Below, piece by piece: positions 7,076 to 16,973 of a stretch of 64,000 nt of DNA. The DNA is from Curvibacter cyanobacteriorum. GTDB taxonomy: Bacteria > Pseudomonadota > Gammaproteobacteria > Burkholderiales > Burkholderiaceae_C. The notes below the pieces were generated by a model. The model had not been told where the DNA came from, did not search any database, and saw only the letters and a list, made by a program, of their open reading frames with translations. Location: contig NZ_JAQSIP010000011.1 in assembly GCF_028649475.1 (NCBI RefSeq), positions 86,285 to 150,284 of the forward strand, read 5' to 3'. Numbering within the stretch: the first letter of the stretch is position 1; each line of letters begins with the position of its first letter. The position numbers and the translations under genes are program-made.

Positions 7076-9493
7076 TCAGCGCGCGGCGCCCTCCCCTGCG
7101 GGGGGCCTGCGCTGCGCGGCCAGCGCCACCGTGAAAGGCTGGTCCTGGTACAGGTGCAGATCGCGCTGCGGAAAGGCCATGACGATGCCGGCAGCGTTGA
7201 GCGCGTCGTTGATGCGGCGGCGCACATCGCTGTCGGTGACCGAGGGGCTGACGTTTTTCAGTTCGATCCAGTACTTGAGTTGGAAGCTCAGCGTGGAGTC
7301 CCCAAAGTCGTTGAAGTACACCTTGGGCGGTGGGTCCTTGAGGGCTTCGGGCGTGTCGGCCGCCGCGGCCAGCAGCAGGTCCACCACCTGCTGCGCCGGG
7401 CTGCCGTAGGCCACCCCCACCGCGACGGTGCGGCGCATGTTCTTGTCCTGGTAGGTCCAGTTGACCACGGAGCCGCCGAGCAGCTCCATGTTGGAGATGA
7501 TGGACTCGTCGCCATCAAAGCCGCGCACCACACAGAACTGCCAGCCCATCTGCTTGACGTAGCCCGAGTGCTGGTTGACCACGATGTAGTCCCCGATGCG
7601 CACGGGGTGGGTGAGCTGCAGGATCAGGGCCCCGATCAGGTTCTTGACCAGGCTCTGGGCGCCAAAGCCCAACCCCACGGCCAGCACGCCCCCGAACAAG
7701 GTGAAGACACTGAGCGGGATGTGCACCAGGTTCAGTGACAGCACCACCAGCGTGGCCACCAGCACGGCCAGGGCGCCTTTGTAGATCTGGCGGGCCGTGC
7801 GCTCGCCCAGGCCCAGGGAACGCACCGCGAACTCGCGCAGCAGGTTCAGCAACCAGGCCCCCACCAGGTAGCCCACCACCAGCACCACGATGGCGCCCAG
7901 GCTCTTGCCTACCGTGATGTTCTGGGTGGTGACCACATCCTGGCCGTTCACATTGAGCTGCTCTTTGAGGGTGAAGAGGTTGAAGTCCCAAAACAGGTGG
8001 AAGGCGCTCTGCAGCTGCAGCCACAGTTGGTCAAACACGCGCCTGGCGGGGTTGACCAGCTCCAGCGTGCGGGTGATCTCGTCGCTCAGGATGCTCATGT
8101 TCTGCTGGGTCTCGTTGACCAGGGAGAGGGTGTTGATGAGTTGCTCCTGCAAGGCGGCGTCGATCTCCGACGGGACCGCGGCACTGCCCGACTGGACCGC
8201 GTCGGTGCTGGCGGGCCGGCGCGCCAGGGCGTCATCCATGAGGCTGTTGACCGTGAGGTTGATGGCCTGCAGGTCCGCGGCCTGGGTCGCCAGGCGGCTG
8301 CTGATGGCCTGCGGGCTGTGGGCGCTGTCGTTGTAGAGGTCGTAGCGCCACTGCCAGATCTGCTGGTTCTTGTTGTCCAGGTCGGCCTGAAACTGCGCCA
8401 GCAACTGGTTCCAGAACAGCGTGCCAATGGTCAGGCTGGGGTTCTGGAGGCGCAAGATCGCCAGGCGCTGCGCGTCCTGGGCCATCATGTTCTGGCGTTT
8501 GGCGATGCGGTCGCGCAGCGCATCGGTGATGCCATGGAGCATCAGCTCGTCAAAGCGCACACGCGGCCGGAGCTCGGCGATGGCGGCGGTGTTGGCGGCG
8601 ATTTTTTGCCGGGCTTGCCGTTGGGCCTGCTGCAAGAATTCGCCGAGCCGGATGTGGTACAGCGCCTGATTGGCGGTGAGGTCGGCGTGCATCTGCGCCC
8701 CGGCTTGCGCCCAGGCCACGGCCACCGGGGGCGGCGCTGCCGCTGCCGCAGGGGGGCTGGCGGCGCGGGCCGCCTGGCCCGCGTGCCCTGCGCTCGCGGG
8801 CACGGGGGGCGGGACGGGGGCCGGGGCCACGGTGGGTGTCGACGCCGTGGGCGTGCTGTCCACCGAGGCGGTCAGCGCCTCCTGGTCCACCAGCAATTGC
8901 TTCTGAAGCAGCAAGAGCTGGTTGCCGTTTTTCTTGATGAGTTCGTCGGCGCTGTCGAGCGAGAGGCGCATTTTGTAGTTGTCGGCCTCGAGCGCGTAAA
9001 GCGCGATGATGCCCACGTCAGGTGGCGCCGCCTGGGGCGCCCGGCCCCCCGAGGGCGCGGGCTGCGGGCGGCTCTTGGGGGCCAGGGGGCCGTTGGGATC
9101 GGCGGGGCCCTGGGCGGGCTGACGTTGCAGCAGCGCGAACTCCTGCTCAAGCGCCAAGCGCTGCAGGCAAATGTTGCGCACCCCTTCGTACAAGGTCTGC
9201 CGCTGGCTCTGGTCCGCCGGCGGCACGCTGCCGGGCGGCCCAGGCTTGCCCTCGGTCTTCTGGTACGCCAGCCACTCCTGCTTGACCTTGTCCAGGCACT
9301 GCTGCGGGCTCAGCGCCGCCGCGGACGTGGGCTTGGCATCGGTGCCAAAAAGGGCGGTGTAGGGGTGGGCCAACAGCGTGATGTTCTCCAGCACGCCATT
9401 GGCACTGAGGGCCGCGGCAGCCGGACGGGCCGTCCCCCACAAGCCCAGGCACAGGGCCGGGACCAACAGGGCGGGGGAAAGGAAGCGGTTCAT
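7076..9493 (-). CDS. Large MscS-family mechanosensitive ion channel
   Basis: 805-aa inner-membrane channel that would open on membrane tension to release solutes during hypo-osmotic shock. There is a signal peptide (about 1-27), a long periplasmic helical domain up to about residue 510 with Pro/Ala-rich patches, several TM helices (for example IVVLVVGYLVGAWLL), and the MscS pore helix GGVLAVGLGFGAQSLVKNL near 595-620 followed by the beta-domain (HPVRIGDYIVV). Length and layout resemble MscK/MscM-type proteins. The start ATG overlaps the stop of the NiCoT gene by ATGA, so it is probably cotranscribed with the urease operon tail. Confidence 0.92.
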   Translation of the reverse strand: MNRFLSPALLVPALCLGLWGTARPAAAALSANGVLENITLLAHPYTALFGTDAKPTSAAALSPQQCLDKVKQEWLAYQKTEGKPGPPGSVPPADQSQRQTLYEGVRNICLQRLALEQEFALLQRQPAQGPADPNGPLAPKSRPQPAPSGGRAPQAAPPDVGIIALYALEADNYKMRLSLDSADELIKKNGNQLLLLQKQLLVDQEALTASVDSTPTASTPTVAPAPVPPPVPASAGHAGQAARAASPPAAAAAPPPVAVAWAQAGAQMHADLTANQALYHIRLGEFLQQAQRQARQKIAANTAAIAELRPRVRFDELMLHGITDALRDRIAKRQNMMAQDAQRLAILRLQNPSLTIGTLFWNQLLAQFQADLDNKNQQIWQWRYDLYNDSAHSPQAISSRLATQAADLQAINLTVNSLMDDALARRPASTDAVQSGSAAVPSEIDAALQEQLINTLSLVNETQQNMSILSDEITRTLELVNPARRVFDQLWLQLQSAFHLFWDFNLFTLKEQLNVNGQDVVTTQNITVGKSLGAIVVLVVGYLVGAWLLNLLREFAVRSLGLGERTARQIYKGALAVLVATLVVLSLNLVHIPLSVFTLFGGVLAVGLGFGAQSLVKNLIGALILQLTHPVRIGDYIVVNQHSGYVKQMGWQFCVVRGFDGDESIISNMELLGGSVVNWTYQDKNMRRTVAVGVAYGSPAQQVVDLLLAAAADTPEALKDPPPKVYFNDFGDSTLSFQLKYWIELKNVSPSVTDSDVRRRINDALNAAGIVMAFPQRDLHLYQDQPFTVALAAQRRPPAGEGAAR

Positions 9494-10326
9494 GGCGGTG
9501 CGGGCTCCTGTGGCGACAGCCTGGGCCGGCGGGCCCAGCGTGCATAAACAAAACTGCTGGCGAGCAGCAAGACGCTGCCCAGGCTCAGCGCCAGCCCTGA
9601 GCCCTGCGCCCAGTCATCGACCGCAGTGGAGAACTGGCGCGCCATGCCCAGGGCCGCCATGCCCAGGCTCATCAGCGCCACCGTCAGGCCCAGGGTGCGC
9701 CCGGCTTGGGGCGCCAGGCCCTGGTTGCGCGTCAGCAGCGAGCTCATCCACCAGCCCGCGGAACCATCCACGCACAGCATGCCCAGCAGGAAAGCCAGCG
9801 CCAGCAACACCGGGTCTGCCGCCGCGGGCCCGGCCAGCGCACTGCTGCCGAACAGCACCGCCTGGCCCACCGTGTCGTAGGAGATCGCAAACAAGGCCCC
9901 CACCAACAGGGCCGCCGCAGGGTGGCGCAGACGCCGGGTCAGGCCCGCCATCAGCCAGGGCGGCGGCGGCGGCTCGGCCGGCCCGGTCGAGCGCGGCGCG
10001 CTCACCAGCACCTGGCGCAGATTGGCCCAGCCCAGCAGCAACAAAAAGCCCACCGACAGGCCGTTGCCCGCCAGCGCCAGCCAGTCGGGTGCGCTCCAGT
10101 GGCGGCGCATCAGGCTGGTGGCGATGGCGATCAGCAGCACCACCACGCCATGGCCCAGCGAGAAGAAGACGCCGCTGAACCGCGCCAGCCGCGGGTAGCG
10201 CTGGAAGTGCAGCCGCGTCAGCGAGTCGATCGCCACCAGGTGGTCGGCGTCGAAGCCATGGCGCACGCCCAGGCCGAACGCCAGCATCAAGGGCAACAAA
10301 GCAGCGGTGCCGAGATCAGGGAACAT
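9490..10326 (-). CDS. NiCoT-family nickel/cobalt permease
   Basis: 278-aa inner-membrane transporter. The signature HX4DH lies in TM2 (RHGFDADHLVAID, His23-Asp28-His29), and the second family motif appears as FSLGHGVVVLL. About seven or eight hydrophobic helices follow. NiCoT proteins carry Ni2+ and/or Co2+ with high affinity. Placement 55 bp downstream of the urea transporter at the end of a urease operon argues for nickel supply to urease. The stop overlaps the mscS start. Confidence 0.92.
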   Translation of the reverse strand: MFPDLGTAALLPLMLAFGLGVRHGFDADHLVAIDSLTRLHFQRYPRLARFSGVFFSLGHGVVVLLIAIATSLMRRHWSAPDWLALAGNGLSVGFLLLLGWANLRQVLVSAPRSTGPAEPPPPPWLMAGLTRRLRHPAAALLVGALFAISYDTVGQAVLFGSSALAGPAAADPVLLALAFLLGMLCVDGSAGWWMSSLLTRNQGLAPQAGRTLGLTVALMSLGMAALGMARQFSTAVDDWAQGSGLALSLGSVLLLASSFVYARWARRPRLSPQEPAPP

Positions 10327-10381
10327 GGCAAACCAATCGGGCGCACAGAGGGACAGGGGGGATCAGGTCGCGGCAGGCCAC

Positions 10382-11365
10382 TCAGTTGCGGCCAAAGCTG
10401 CTGCTGCGGTTGGGCTGATGGGGGTGGATCAGCAGGTCCATCTTGGGCAGGGTGAACAGCCACATCGCGATCAGGTACGCCGCGGTCAGGCTGGGCACGC
10501 CATAGGGCGCCAGCCAGTGGTTGAGGGCCCCTTGGATGATCACGGTGAAGACCACCGCGAGCCCCCCCACCAGCGCCGAGCGGGGAGACGGCTCGATGAA
10601 CACCACCGCCACCGCCATGGCGCTGAGCACGGCGCTGAAGCCATACAGGCCGCTTTGCACAGTCTGGCGGTCGGCGCCCAACACGGTGGCACAGACCAGC
10701 GCCAGCAGCGCCCCCAGCCAGGCCGCCAGGGCCCCGCCGCGTGACGCCACCGCCACGCCCAGCAAGATCAGCAAGCCGCTCCAGGCGTTGTTGAGCAGGA
10801 ACACCTGTGAGATGTTGCGCAGCGTCACCTGCAGCGCCAACAAGGCGTCCAGGTCGGCCCAACGGGCGGCTTGCGGCACCGCCAGGGTGTCGCTCACCGG
10901 GGCGATGAAATGCAGCCCGTCAAAGGCCGCCACACTGAACAGCAGCAGCCAGGTGGTCAGCACAAAGGGGCCGGTGGAGACCGCCACGTCCCAGGTCTTG
11001 GTGAGCACATTGCTCAGGGCGTCCACGATGATGGTGGTCATGGCCGCGCCCAGCACGATCAGGCCCCACATCAACCCATCGCCCTGCAAGAAGGTCGGCA
11101 AGGCCACCCCCAGCAGCACGCCGTTGAAGCCATACATGCCGGTGTGCAGGGGGTCTTTGGCGCGGTCGATCACCAAGGCCGTCAGGGTGGCCGAGGCGCC
11201 CCCCACCAGGCTGCCCCAGAAGGGCCCCCAGTCACCACTGGCCTGGCACGCCACCCCAATGGCGATCAGAAAAAACAGGCCTGTGAGGGCGTTGTTCATG
11301 AAAAACACCTGCGCAAAGCCCTTGAGCAGGGCACGCAGAAAATCCAGCAAAGGCATGGGGGTCAT
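10382..11365 (-). CDS. Urea transporter (UT family)
   Basis: 327-aa membrane protein with the internal duplication of UT channels: QVFFMNNALTGL...GMYGFNGVL in the first half and QVFLLNNAWSGL...GLYGFSAVL in the second. Such proteins form passive urea channels. The start at 11365 (MTPMPLLDF) has GGAG about 8 bases upstream; an in-frame start at 11398 would overlap ureD. It follows ureD by only 19 bp and precedes the nickel permease, so it belongs to the urease operon and would feed substrate to the cytosolic enzyme. Confidence 0.93.
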   Translation of the reverse strand: MTPMPLLDFLRALLKGFAQVFFMNNALTGLFFLIAIGVACQASGDWGPFWGSLVGGASATLTALVIDRAKDPLHTGMYGFNGVLLGVALPTFLQGDGLMWGLIVLGAAMTTIIVDALSNVLTKTWDVAVSTGPFVLTTWLLLFSVAAFDGLHFIAPVSDTLAVPQAARWADLDALLALQVTLRNISQVFLLNNAWSGLLILLGVAVASRGGALAAWLGALLALVCATVLGADRQTVQSGLYGFSAVLSAMAVAVVFIEPSPRSALVGGLAVVFTVIIQGALNHWLAPYGVPSLTAAYLIAMWLFTLPKMDLLIHPHQPNRSSSFGRN

Positions 11366-11384
11366 GGGGTTCTCCAAGGCGCGT

Positions 11385-12335
11385 TCAACGCCAGGCAAAT
11401 TCGGTGGGCAAGGTGCGGCCCACCGCTTCTTCGCGGCAGATCTGCCAAATCGCCCGGATCTGCTGGCGCACCTGCTCGCTTTGCCGCGCCACCACCCGGA
11501 ACATCAGGCCCAGCTGGTCGGGCAAGGCCACCACGCCACTGACCCAGCCAGCCTCGAGGTCCACCCCACAGAGCGCCACCGCCCGCGCACGGATGCGCTG
11601 CGCCACCTCGGCAGGGGTCAACACCAGCAAGGTGCCGAAAGTCTCCAGCCCGTGCATCACGCTCTCCAGCGAGAGCGGGTACAAGGCGGGGTCGATCAGC
11701 AGCTTCTCGCTGAACACCAGTCGCCCGTCGGGACGGAACACGCGCACGGCAAACGACAGCTGCCGGTACTCAAAGCGCTCACCGCCCGCGTGGTGCAGGC
11801 GCCCCGGCATCACGAACTCGCTCAGCAGCAAGGTGGCGCTCTCGTCGAGCATCACATGGGTCTGGCTGGCGTAGCGGGTGTGGCGGTAGGGGATCACCAC
11901 CTCGGGCATGAACTCCAGGTAGGCCCCGGGCCCGAGCGACAGGTTCTGGGCCTGCAAGGCGTAGTTGGCGTCCATGGCATGCAAACGCGTGGCGCCCTGC
12001 GTGGTCACCTGGGCGCAGGCGGCCGCGGCCACATCGACCTCGATGCTCAAGCGGTCGCCTTGCAAGGTGCCGCCGCCGACCGACAAGATCATGCAGATCG
12101 GCAGCTCCGGCATCGCCTCGTCCCAATACAGGGCCTGCTGCACCAGCAAGGGGCTGATGCGGTGCAGGTGCGCCAGCACCGACCGCCCCTGGCGGCGCTC
12201 GAAGCGCAGTTGCAGCAGGCCCACTTTGCCGTGGGCCGCGGCGGGCATTTGCGCGGGCTGGCTGCGGTAGGCATCCAGCTCGGCAAGCTGCTCCATCTGC
12301 GCGATGGACGTGGGCCAGGCGGCGGCGGTGTTCAT
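11385..12335 (-). CDS. ureD: Urease accessory protein UreD
   Basis: 316-aa UreD/UreH, which binds apo-urease and, with UreF and UreG, guides nickel into the active site. Family landmarks: ILSVGGGTLQGDRL, VTTQGATRLHAM, EFMPEVVIPYRHTRY and GRLVFSEKLLIDP. The start overlaps the ureG stop by 4 bases. UreD is usually first or last in urease operons; here it is the last maturation factor before the transporter genes. Confidence 0.95.
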   Translation of the reverse strand: MNTAAAWPTSIAQMEQLAELDAYRSQPAQMPAAAHGKVGLLQLRFERRQGRSVLAHLHRISPLLVQQALYWDEAMPELPICMILSVGGGTLQGDRLSIEVDVAAAACAQVTTQGATRLHAMDANYALQAQNLSLGPGAYLEFMPEVVIPYRHTRYASQTHVMLDESATLLLSEFVMPGRLHHAGGERFEYRQLSFAVRVFRPDGRLVFSEKLLIDPALYPLSLESVMHGLETFGTLLVLTPAEVAQRIRARAVALCGVDLEAGWVSGVVALPDQLGLMFRVVARQSEQVRQQIRAIWQICREEAVGRTLPTEFAWR

Positions 12336-12961
12336 GCTTTGAGCGGCACGTCGAACAGGCTCATTTCATGGATCAGGGCCACCAGCTCGTGGATGCCCTC
12401 GCCGGTCTTGCAGTTGGTGAACAGGAAGGGCTTGTGCTTGCGCATCATCTTGGCGTCGTCGTGCATGACCTGCAGGCTGGCGCCCACATAGGGGGCCAGG
12501 TCGGTCTTGTTGATCACCAGGATGTCGGACTGCGAGATGCCAGGCCCGTTCTTGCGCGGGATCTTGTCGCCCGCGGCAACGTCGATCACGTAGATGAAAA
12601 AGTCCACCAGCGCGGGGCTGAAGGTGAGGGTCAGGTTGTCGCCACCGGATTCGATCAGCACCACATCGGTCTCGGGGAAGCGCGACTCCATGTCCTCGAC
12701 CGCGGCCAGGTTCATCGAGGGGTCTTCACGCACCGCCGTGTGCGGACAGGCCCCGGTCTCCACCCCCATGATTTTTTCTTCCACCAGGATGCCCTTGAGC
12801 GTGCGCTGCACATGCTTGGCGTCCTCGGTGGTGACGATGTCGTTGGTGATGATCAACATCTTGATGCCGAAGTTGATCAGCACCGGGGTGATGGCTTCGA
12901 TGATGGCGGTCTTGCCAGAGCCGACGGGGCCGCCAATGCCGATGCGGGTGATTCTTTTCAT
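12332..12961 (-). CDS. ureG: Urease accessory GTPase UreG
   Basis: 209-aa SIMIBI-class GTPase that couples GTP hydrolysis to nickel delivery. The P-loop GPVGSGKT is at residues 11-18, the metal-binding CPH motif at 72-74 (ETGACPHTAVRED), the ESGGDNL switch region near 104 and the guanine-specificity NKTD near 150. Length is normal. It lies 40 bp downstream of ureF and overlaps ureD by 4 bases. Confidence 0.97.
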   Translation of the reverse strand: MKRITRIGIGGPVGSGKTAIIEAITPVLINFGIKMLIITNDIVTTEDAKHVQRTLKGILVEEKIMGVETGACPHTAVREDPSMNLAAVEDMESRFPETDVVLIESGGDNLTLTFSPALVDFFIYVIDVAAGDKIPRKNGPGISQSDILVINKTDLAPYVGASLQVMHDDAKMMRKHKPFLFTNCKTGEGIHELVALIHEMSLFDVPLKA

Positions 12962-13001
12962 GGGATTCCTGTTGGTTTGAAGGGGGAGAGGGGCGACGGG
13001 C

Positions 13002-13715
13002 TCAGTTCATGAACATGCGGACCGTGGCCTGTTCGTGGTGCGCCACGAGCACGTCGAACACCGGCGAGAAACTGGCCATGTCGTCCAGCGCGCAAGTGGC
13101 TTTCTGGCGGTAGATCTCATCCACCTCGTCGTGCAGCTCGAAGGCGATGCGCTGGGTGCTGTAGTGGTCGACCTTCATGAGGCGCAGCGCGGCGCCCAGC
13201 ATCATGGACACCACGCCGTAGTGGTGCACCGCGAACGCCTCGTCCTCGGCCACCCCGAGCAAGGCGAACAACATCCCGGCACTGACCGGAAAACTGCCCG
13301 CCGTGCGGCCGTCGCGGATGCTGGCCAGCCACTGGGTCTGCAGCGGGTGGGGCAGCAGGCGCTCACCGAGCTCGGTGAGCTTCTTGCCCATGCGGGTGAG
13401 CATCTGACGTTGCTCCTGCCCGACCCGCCGGATCATCAGCGCCTGGTCCACCGCCAGCAGTGGCGGCAACTCGCCGACCAAGGCCACGCGGTGGGCATGC
13501 AGCAAGGCCACCCCGTCGAGGCCCGCGCTCTGCCAGGCCACCCCTTGCACAAAGCGCTTGAGGCTGGCGGCGTCCTGCACGATGCCGGTCTGCAAGGCCG
13601 ACTCCAGCCCGTTGGAGAAAGAGAAGGCCCCCACCGGCAAGGTGCCGTCGCCCCATTGCAGGATGCGCAGCAGACGCGTCAAAGGGAGCGTGGACCGAGA
13701 CACAGGCACCCTCAC
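13002..13715 (-). CDS. ureF: Urease accessory protein UreF
   Basis: 237-aa all-helical UreF, part of the UreD-UreF-UreG maturation complex. Typical features are [15 protein letters not shown] near the N-terminus, [15 protein letters not shown] and the C-terminal [16 protein letters not shown]. The gene starts with GTG at 13715, overlapping the ureE stop as GTGA, which fixes the start by translational coupling. Confidence 0.95.
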   Translation of the reverse strand: MRVPVSRSTLPLTRLLRILQWGDGTLPVGAFSFSNGLESALQTGIVQDAASLKRFVQGVAWQSAGLDGVALLHAHRVALVGELPPLLAVDQALMIRRVGQEQRQMLTRMGKKLTELGERLLPHPLQTQWLASIRDGRTAGSFPVSAGMLFALLGVAEDEAFAVHHYGVVSMMLGAALRLMKVDHYSTQRIAFELHDEVDEIYRQKATCALDDMASFSPVFDVLVAHHEQATVRMFMN

Positions 13716-14482
13716 ACCAGGGCGGGCGGCGAGGCGGCGTCGTGGCGGTGGTGGTGCTGCGCCCCCGCCGTGTCGTCGTCGTTCGGACCGTGGGGGTGGG
13801 CGTGGCTGTGCACCTCGCCCTCATGCGCATGGGGGTGCGCATGGACCTCATGGGGGTGCGGGTGGGCGTGGGGGTGCGCCCCATCGGTGCCCGGCGCGCC
13901 AGCACCCTCTGCGCCCGCCGCCACCAACTGGTCGTAGTGCACGTGCGGGGTCGAATCGGCCCCCGCGAACAGGCGCCGCGACTCGTGGGGTGCGAGGTAG
14001 CGGATCACCTCGGAGCCCGGCACAAAGCGGTGCTGGATGTGCTCGAACTGGTGGGTGCGCATGACCGAGCCCATCACCTTCTGGTCCACCGTCAGCGGCA
14101 CGTAGAAGGTGTGGCCTTTGACCACCGCGGGCCAGTGCTGGTTGCCCAGCGCGTGGCCCAGTTCAAAGCAGGTGCGCATCAGCAACTCGGGGCTCATGGG
14201 CTGCTGCGTGTCGAGCTCGATCACCAGCACCTCGCGCAGGGCGATTTCCACCACCAGGGCCTGGCCGGTCTCGGCGTTGAAGTACAGCACGTCGCCGTCC
14301 TTCATGAAGGTTTTGCGGGGCAGGGAGATGGCGATCTCCAGCCCGCTGTCGGTCACCGTGCGCAAGCGGTTTTTCTGGGCGTCCCACTGGTTGAGCAACA
14401 AACGCTCGGGCGCTCGCCCGGCCAAGGTCTGCACCCAGTGGGGGTCGTCCCGGTGGCCCAGGATGTCGTGGATCAGGATCAT
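13712..14482 (-). CDS. ureE: Urease accessory nickel metallochaperone UreE with His-rich tail
   Basis: 256-aa UreE, longer than the roughly 150-aa core because of a C-terminal extension. The core runs to about residue 172 and includes the conserved [10 protein letters not shown] segment with the interface metal His. From residue 179 the tail holds 19 histidines in 78 residues, arranged as [18 protein letters not shown] and HHHRH blocks, as in nickel-storing UreE proteins. The start ATG at 14482 lies just downstream of ureC (11 bp gap); an upstream in-frame extension would run into ureC and was rejected. Confidence 0.95.
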   Translation of the reverse strand: MILIHDILGHRDDPHWVQTLAGRAPERLLLNQWDAQKNRLRTVTDSGLEIAISLPRKTFMKDGDVLYFNAETGQALVVEIALREVLVIELDTQQPMSPELLMRTCFELGHALGNQHWPAVVKGHTFYVPLTVDQKVMGSVMRTHQFEHIQHRFVPGSEVIRYLAPHESRRLFAGADSTPHVHYDQLVAAGAEGAGAPGTDGAHPHAHPHPHEVHAHPHAHEGEVHSHAHPHGPNDDDTAGAQHHHRHDAASPPALV

Positions 14483-14493
14483 GGACAGGACTT

Positions 14494-16212
14494 TCAACTG
14501 AAGAAATAAAGCTGGCCCAGGGCCACGGTCTGGATCGGCGGCACGGTGGCGTGCACACCGTTGACGCGCACCGCAAAGGTCTCGGAATCGACCTCGATGT
14601 CCGGCGTGGCGCTGTTGCGCACCATCGAGGCCTTGGTGATGGCCCGGGTGCCGATCACGGGCTCGACGCGGCGTTGCAGGCCATAGCGCTCGGCGATGCC
14701 GCGCTCGTGGGCCGCGCGCGAGGTGAAGGTCAGGCAGGTGCGGTGCAGCGCCGAGGCAAAGGCGCCGTACATGGGCCGGTAGATCACTGGCTGGGGCGTC
14801 GGCAGCGAAGCGTTGGGGTCGCCCATGGTGGCCCAGGCGATCAGGCCGCCCTTGATGACGAACTTGGGCTTGGCGCCAAAGAAGGCAGGCTCCCACAGCA
14901 CCAGATCGGCGAACTTGCCCACCTCGACCGAGCCGATCAGGTGGCTCACGCCGTGCGTGATCGCCGGGTTGATGGTGACCTTGGCCAGGTAACGCAGCAC
15001 ACGTTGGTTGTCGTGCTCGGCCGCGTCCTCGGCCAGCTTGCCATGCGCCTTCTTCATGAAGTCGGCGGTCTGGATGGCGCGGGTGAAGCTCTCACCGACC
15101 CGGCCCATGGCCTGGGAGTCGCTGGAGATCATCGAGATGGCGCCCAGGTCCTGCAGCACGCTTTCAGCGGCGATGGTCTCGACCCGCACCCGGCTCTCGG
15201 CGAAGGACACGTCCGACGGGATCTTGGGGTTGAGGTTGTGACAGACCATGATCATGTCGAACAGCTCGGCCTGCGAATTGACGCCGAAGGGCAGCGTCGG
15301 GTTGGTCGAGCTGGGCAACACGTTTTGCAGCGAGGCCACACGGATGATGTCGGGCGCATGGCCGCCACCCGCCCCTTCGGTGTGGTAGGTGTGGATGGTG
15401 CGGCCGTCGAAGGCGGCGATGGTGTTTTCGACAAAGCCCGCCTCGTTGAGCGAGTCGGTGTGGATGCAGACCTGCACGTCCATGGCGTCGGCCACTTCCA
15501 GCGAGGCGCGGATGGCGCCCGGCGTGCTGCCCCAGTCTTCGTGCACCTTGAGGCCCATGGCCCCGTCTTCGACCTGCTCGACCAAGGTGGCGATGCCCGA
15601 CGAGTTGCCCTTGCCGGTGAAGCCCACATTGACCGGCAGGCCGTCGAAGGCGCGCATCATCATCTCGGTGCTCCAGGGGCCGCCGGTGATGGTGGTGCCG
15701 TTGGTGCCGTCGGTCGGCCCCAGGCCGCCCCCGATGAGGGTGGTGATGCCGCCCGACAGGGCCGCCTGGGCCTGCTGCGGCGAGATCATGTGCACATGGG
15801 AGTCGATGCCGCCCGCGGTCAGGATCAGGTGCTCGCCCGAGATCACATCGGTGGCCGGGCCCACCGCCAGCGTGGGGGTGATGCCCGGCATGGTGGCGGG
15901 ATTGCCCGCCTTGCCGATGCCGCAGATGTTGCCGTTTTTGATGCCCACGTCGGCCTTGATGACCCCGAGGCAGGCGTCCAGGATGGTGACGTTGGTGATC
16001 AGCAGGTCGGGGGCGCCGCCGCGGCTGCTGAGCTGGTTGTCCAGGCCCATGCCGTCGCGCAGGGTTTTGCCACCGCCGTAGACCGCTTCATCGCCGTAGC
16101 CGCGCAGGTCCTTCTCGATTTGCACCAGCAGGCTGGTGTTGCCCAGGCGAATGCGATCGCCGGTCGTGGGGCCGAACAGGTCGGCATTTTGTTGGCGGGT
16201 GATTCTTGACAT
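14494..16212 (-). CDS. ureC: Urease subunit alpha (catalytic)
   Basis: 572-aa catalytic subunit that hydrolyses urea to ammonia and carbamate in the cytosol. Nickel ligands by alignment to Klebsiella UreC: His139 and His141 (SHVHM), carbamylated Lys222 (GLKVHEDWG), His251, His277 ([12 protein letters not shown]) and Asp365 (SSDSQAMGR). The mobile-flap motif reads MVCHNL (Cys324-His325-Asn326), where many ureases have CHH; the Cys and the catalytic His are kept. Length is standard for a three-subunit urease. Confidence 0.98.
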   Translation of the reverse strand: MSRITRQQNADLFGPTTGDRIRLGNTSLLVQIEKDLRGYGDEAVYGGGKTLRDGMGLDNQLSSRGGAPDLLITNVTILDACLGVIKADVGIKNGNICGIGKAGNPATMPGITPTLAVGPATDVISGEHLILTAGGIDSHVHMISPQQAQAALSGGITTLIGGGLGPTDGTNGTTITGGPWSTEMMMRAFDGLPVNVGFTGKGNSSGIATLVEQVEDGAMGLKVHEDWGSTPGAIRASLEVADAMDVQVCIHTDSLNEAGFVENTIAAFDGRTIHTYHTEGAGGGHAPDIIRVASLQNVLPSSTNPTLPFGVNSQAELFDMIMVCHNLNPKIPSDVSFAESRVRVETIAAESVLQDLGAISMISSDSQAMGRVGESFTRAIQTADFMKKAHGKLAEDAAEHDNQRVLRYLAKVTINPAITHGVSHLIGSVEVGKFADLVLWEPAFFGAKPKFVIKGGLIAWATMGDPNASLPTPQPVIYRPMYGAFASALHRTCLTFTSRAAHERGIAERYGLQRRVEPVIGTRAITKASMVRNSATPDIEVDSETFAVRVNGVHATVPPIQTVALGQLYFFS

Positions 16213-16229
16213 ATCGATCCTTCAGGCCA

Positions 16230-16655
16230 TCAGGCGTCGGGCGTGTTTTTGAAGCCTGCCAATTGCAGGTGATGCATGGCCAAAGCCAGACGCGGTCGAT
16301 ACGGGTGGTCGCGCTCATTACCGACCCAGCCATCCACCAAATTATTGAAACCCACCACCCGCTCGGCGCCGGCATACGGCACCAGGTGGACGGTTTTCTC
16401 GTCGCCGGGTTCAAATCGAACCGCGGTGGTGGCTGGAATATCGAGGCGCATCCCAAAGGCCTGGGCGCGGTCAAAATCCAAGAAACCATTCACTTCGAAA
16501 AAGTGAAAATGAGAGCCGATTTGCACCGGGCGGTCGCCGGTGTTGCGCACCTTGAGCGTGGTGACCGGACGGCCCACGTTCATCTCGAGGTCACCAGCGG
16601 CCAGGATCACGCCGCCGACCGGGCAGTTTTGAAGGGGGTCTTGAGGGGTCGTCAT
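16230..16655 (-). CDS. ureB: Urease subunit beta
   Basis: 141-aa beta subunit of urease, structural partner of UreC in the (ABC)3 assembly. It shows the characteristic [19 protein letters not shown], followed by [22 protein letters not shown]. The C-terminal ~30 residues extend beyond the shortest UreB proteins (about 100 aa), a common variation. It lies 17 bp upstream of ureC and 15 bp downstream of ureA. Confidence 0.97.
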   Translation of the reverse strand: MTTPQDPLQNCPVGGVILAAGDLEMNVGRPVTTLKVRNTGDRPVQIGSHFHFFEVNGFLDFDRAQAFGMRLDIPATTAVRFEPGDEKTVHLVPYAGAERVVGFNNLVDGWVGNERDHPYRPRLALAMHHLQLAGFKNTPDA

Positions 16656-16670
16656 GGGGGCTCCGGCGTG

Positions 16671-16973
16671 TCATCGAATGGGGGTGTGGACCGTGATCAA
16701 GCGGCTGCCGTCCGTGAAGACGCCCTCCACCTGCACGTTGGGAACCATGTCGGCCACGCCGTCCATGACATCGGCACGCGTCAGCACCTGGCTGGCCAGG
16801 GTCATGACGTCCTCGACGGATTTGCCTTCCCGGGCGCCTTCCAGCGCGGCGGCGCTGATCACCGCCACGGCCTCCGGGTGATTCAGCAGCAGGCCCCGGC
16901 CCTTGCGCTGCAACGCGACCATGGCCAGGGTGTGAATCAATAATTTGTCCAGCTCTCTGGGGGCCAAATGCAT
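16671..16973 (-). CDS. ureA: Urease subunit gamma
   Basis: 100-aa gamma subunit, exactly the family length. It starts [18 protein letters not shown] and contains [24 protein letters not shown] and a [17 protein letters not shown] end. The start at 16973 is preceded by AAGGAG with a 7-base spacer; a longer frame to 17036 has no family similarity. First gene of the urease operon; the AT-rich upstream region is the likely promoter. Confidence 0.97.
   Translation of the reverse strand: MHLAPRELDKLLIHTLAMVALQRKGRGLLLNHPEAVAVISAAALEGAREGKSVEDVMTLASQVLTRADVMDGVADMVPNVQVEGVFTDGSRLITVHTPIR

Noticed and set aside
14551..16209. Plus-strand 552-codon open frame
   Set aside because: Antisense to ureC, whose active-site residues are all present.
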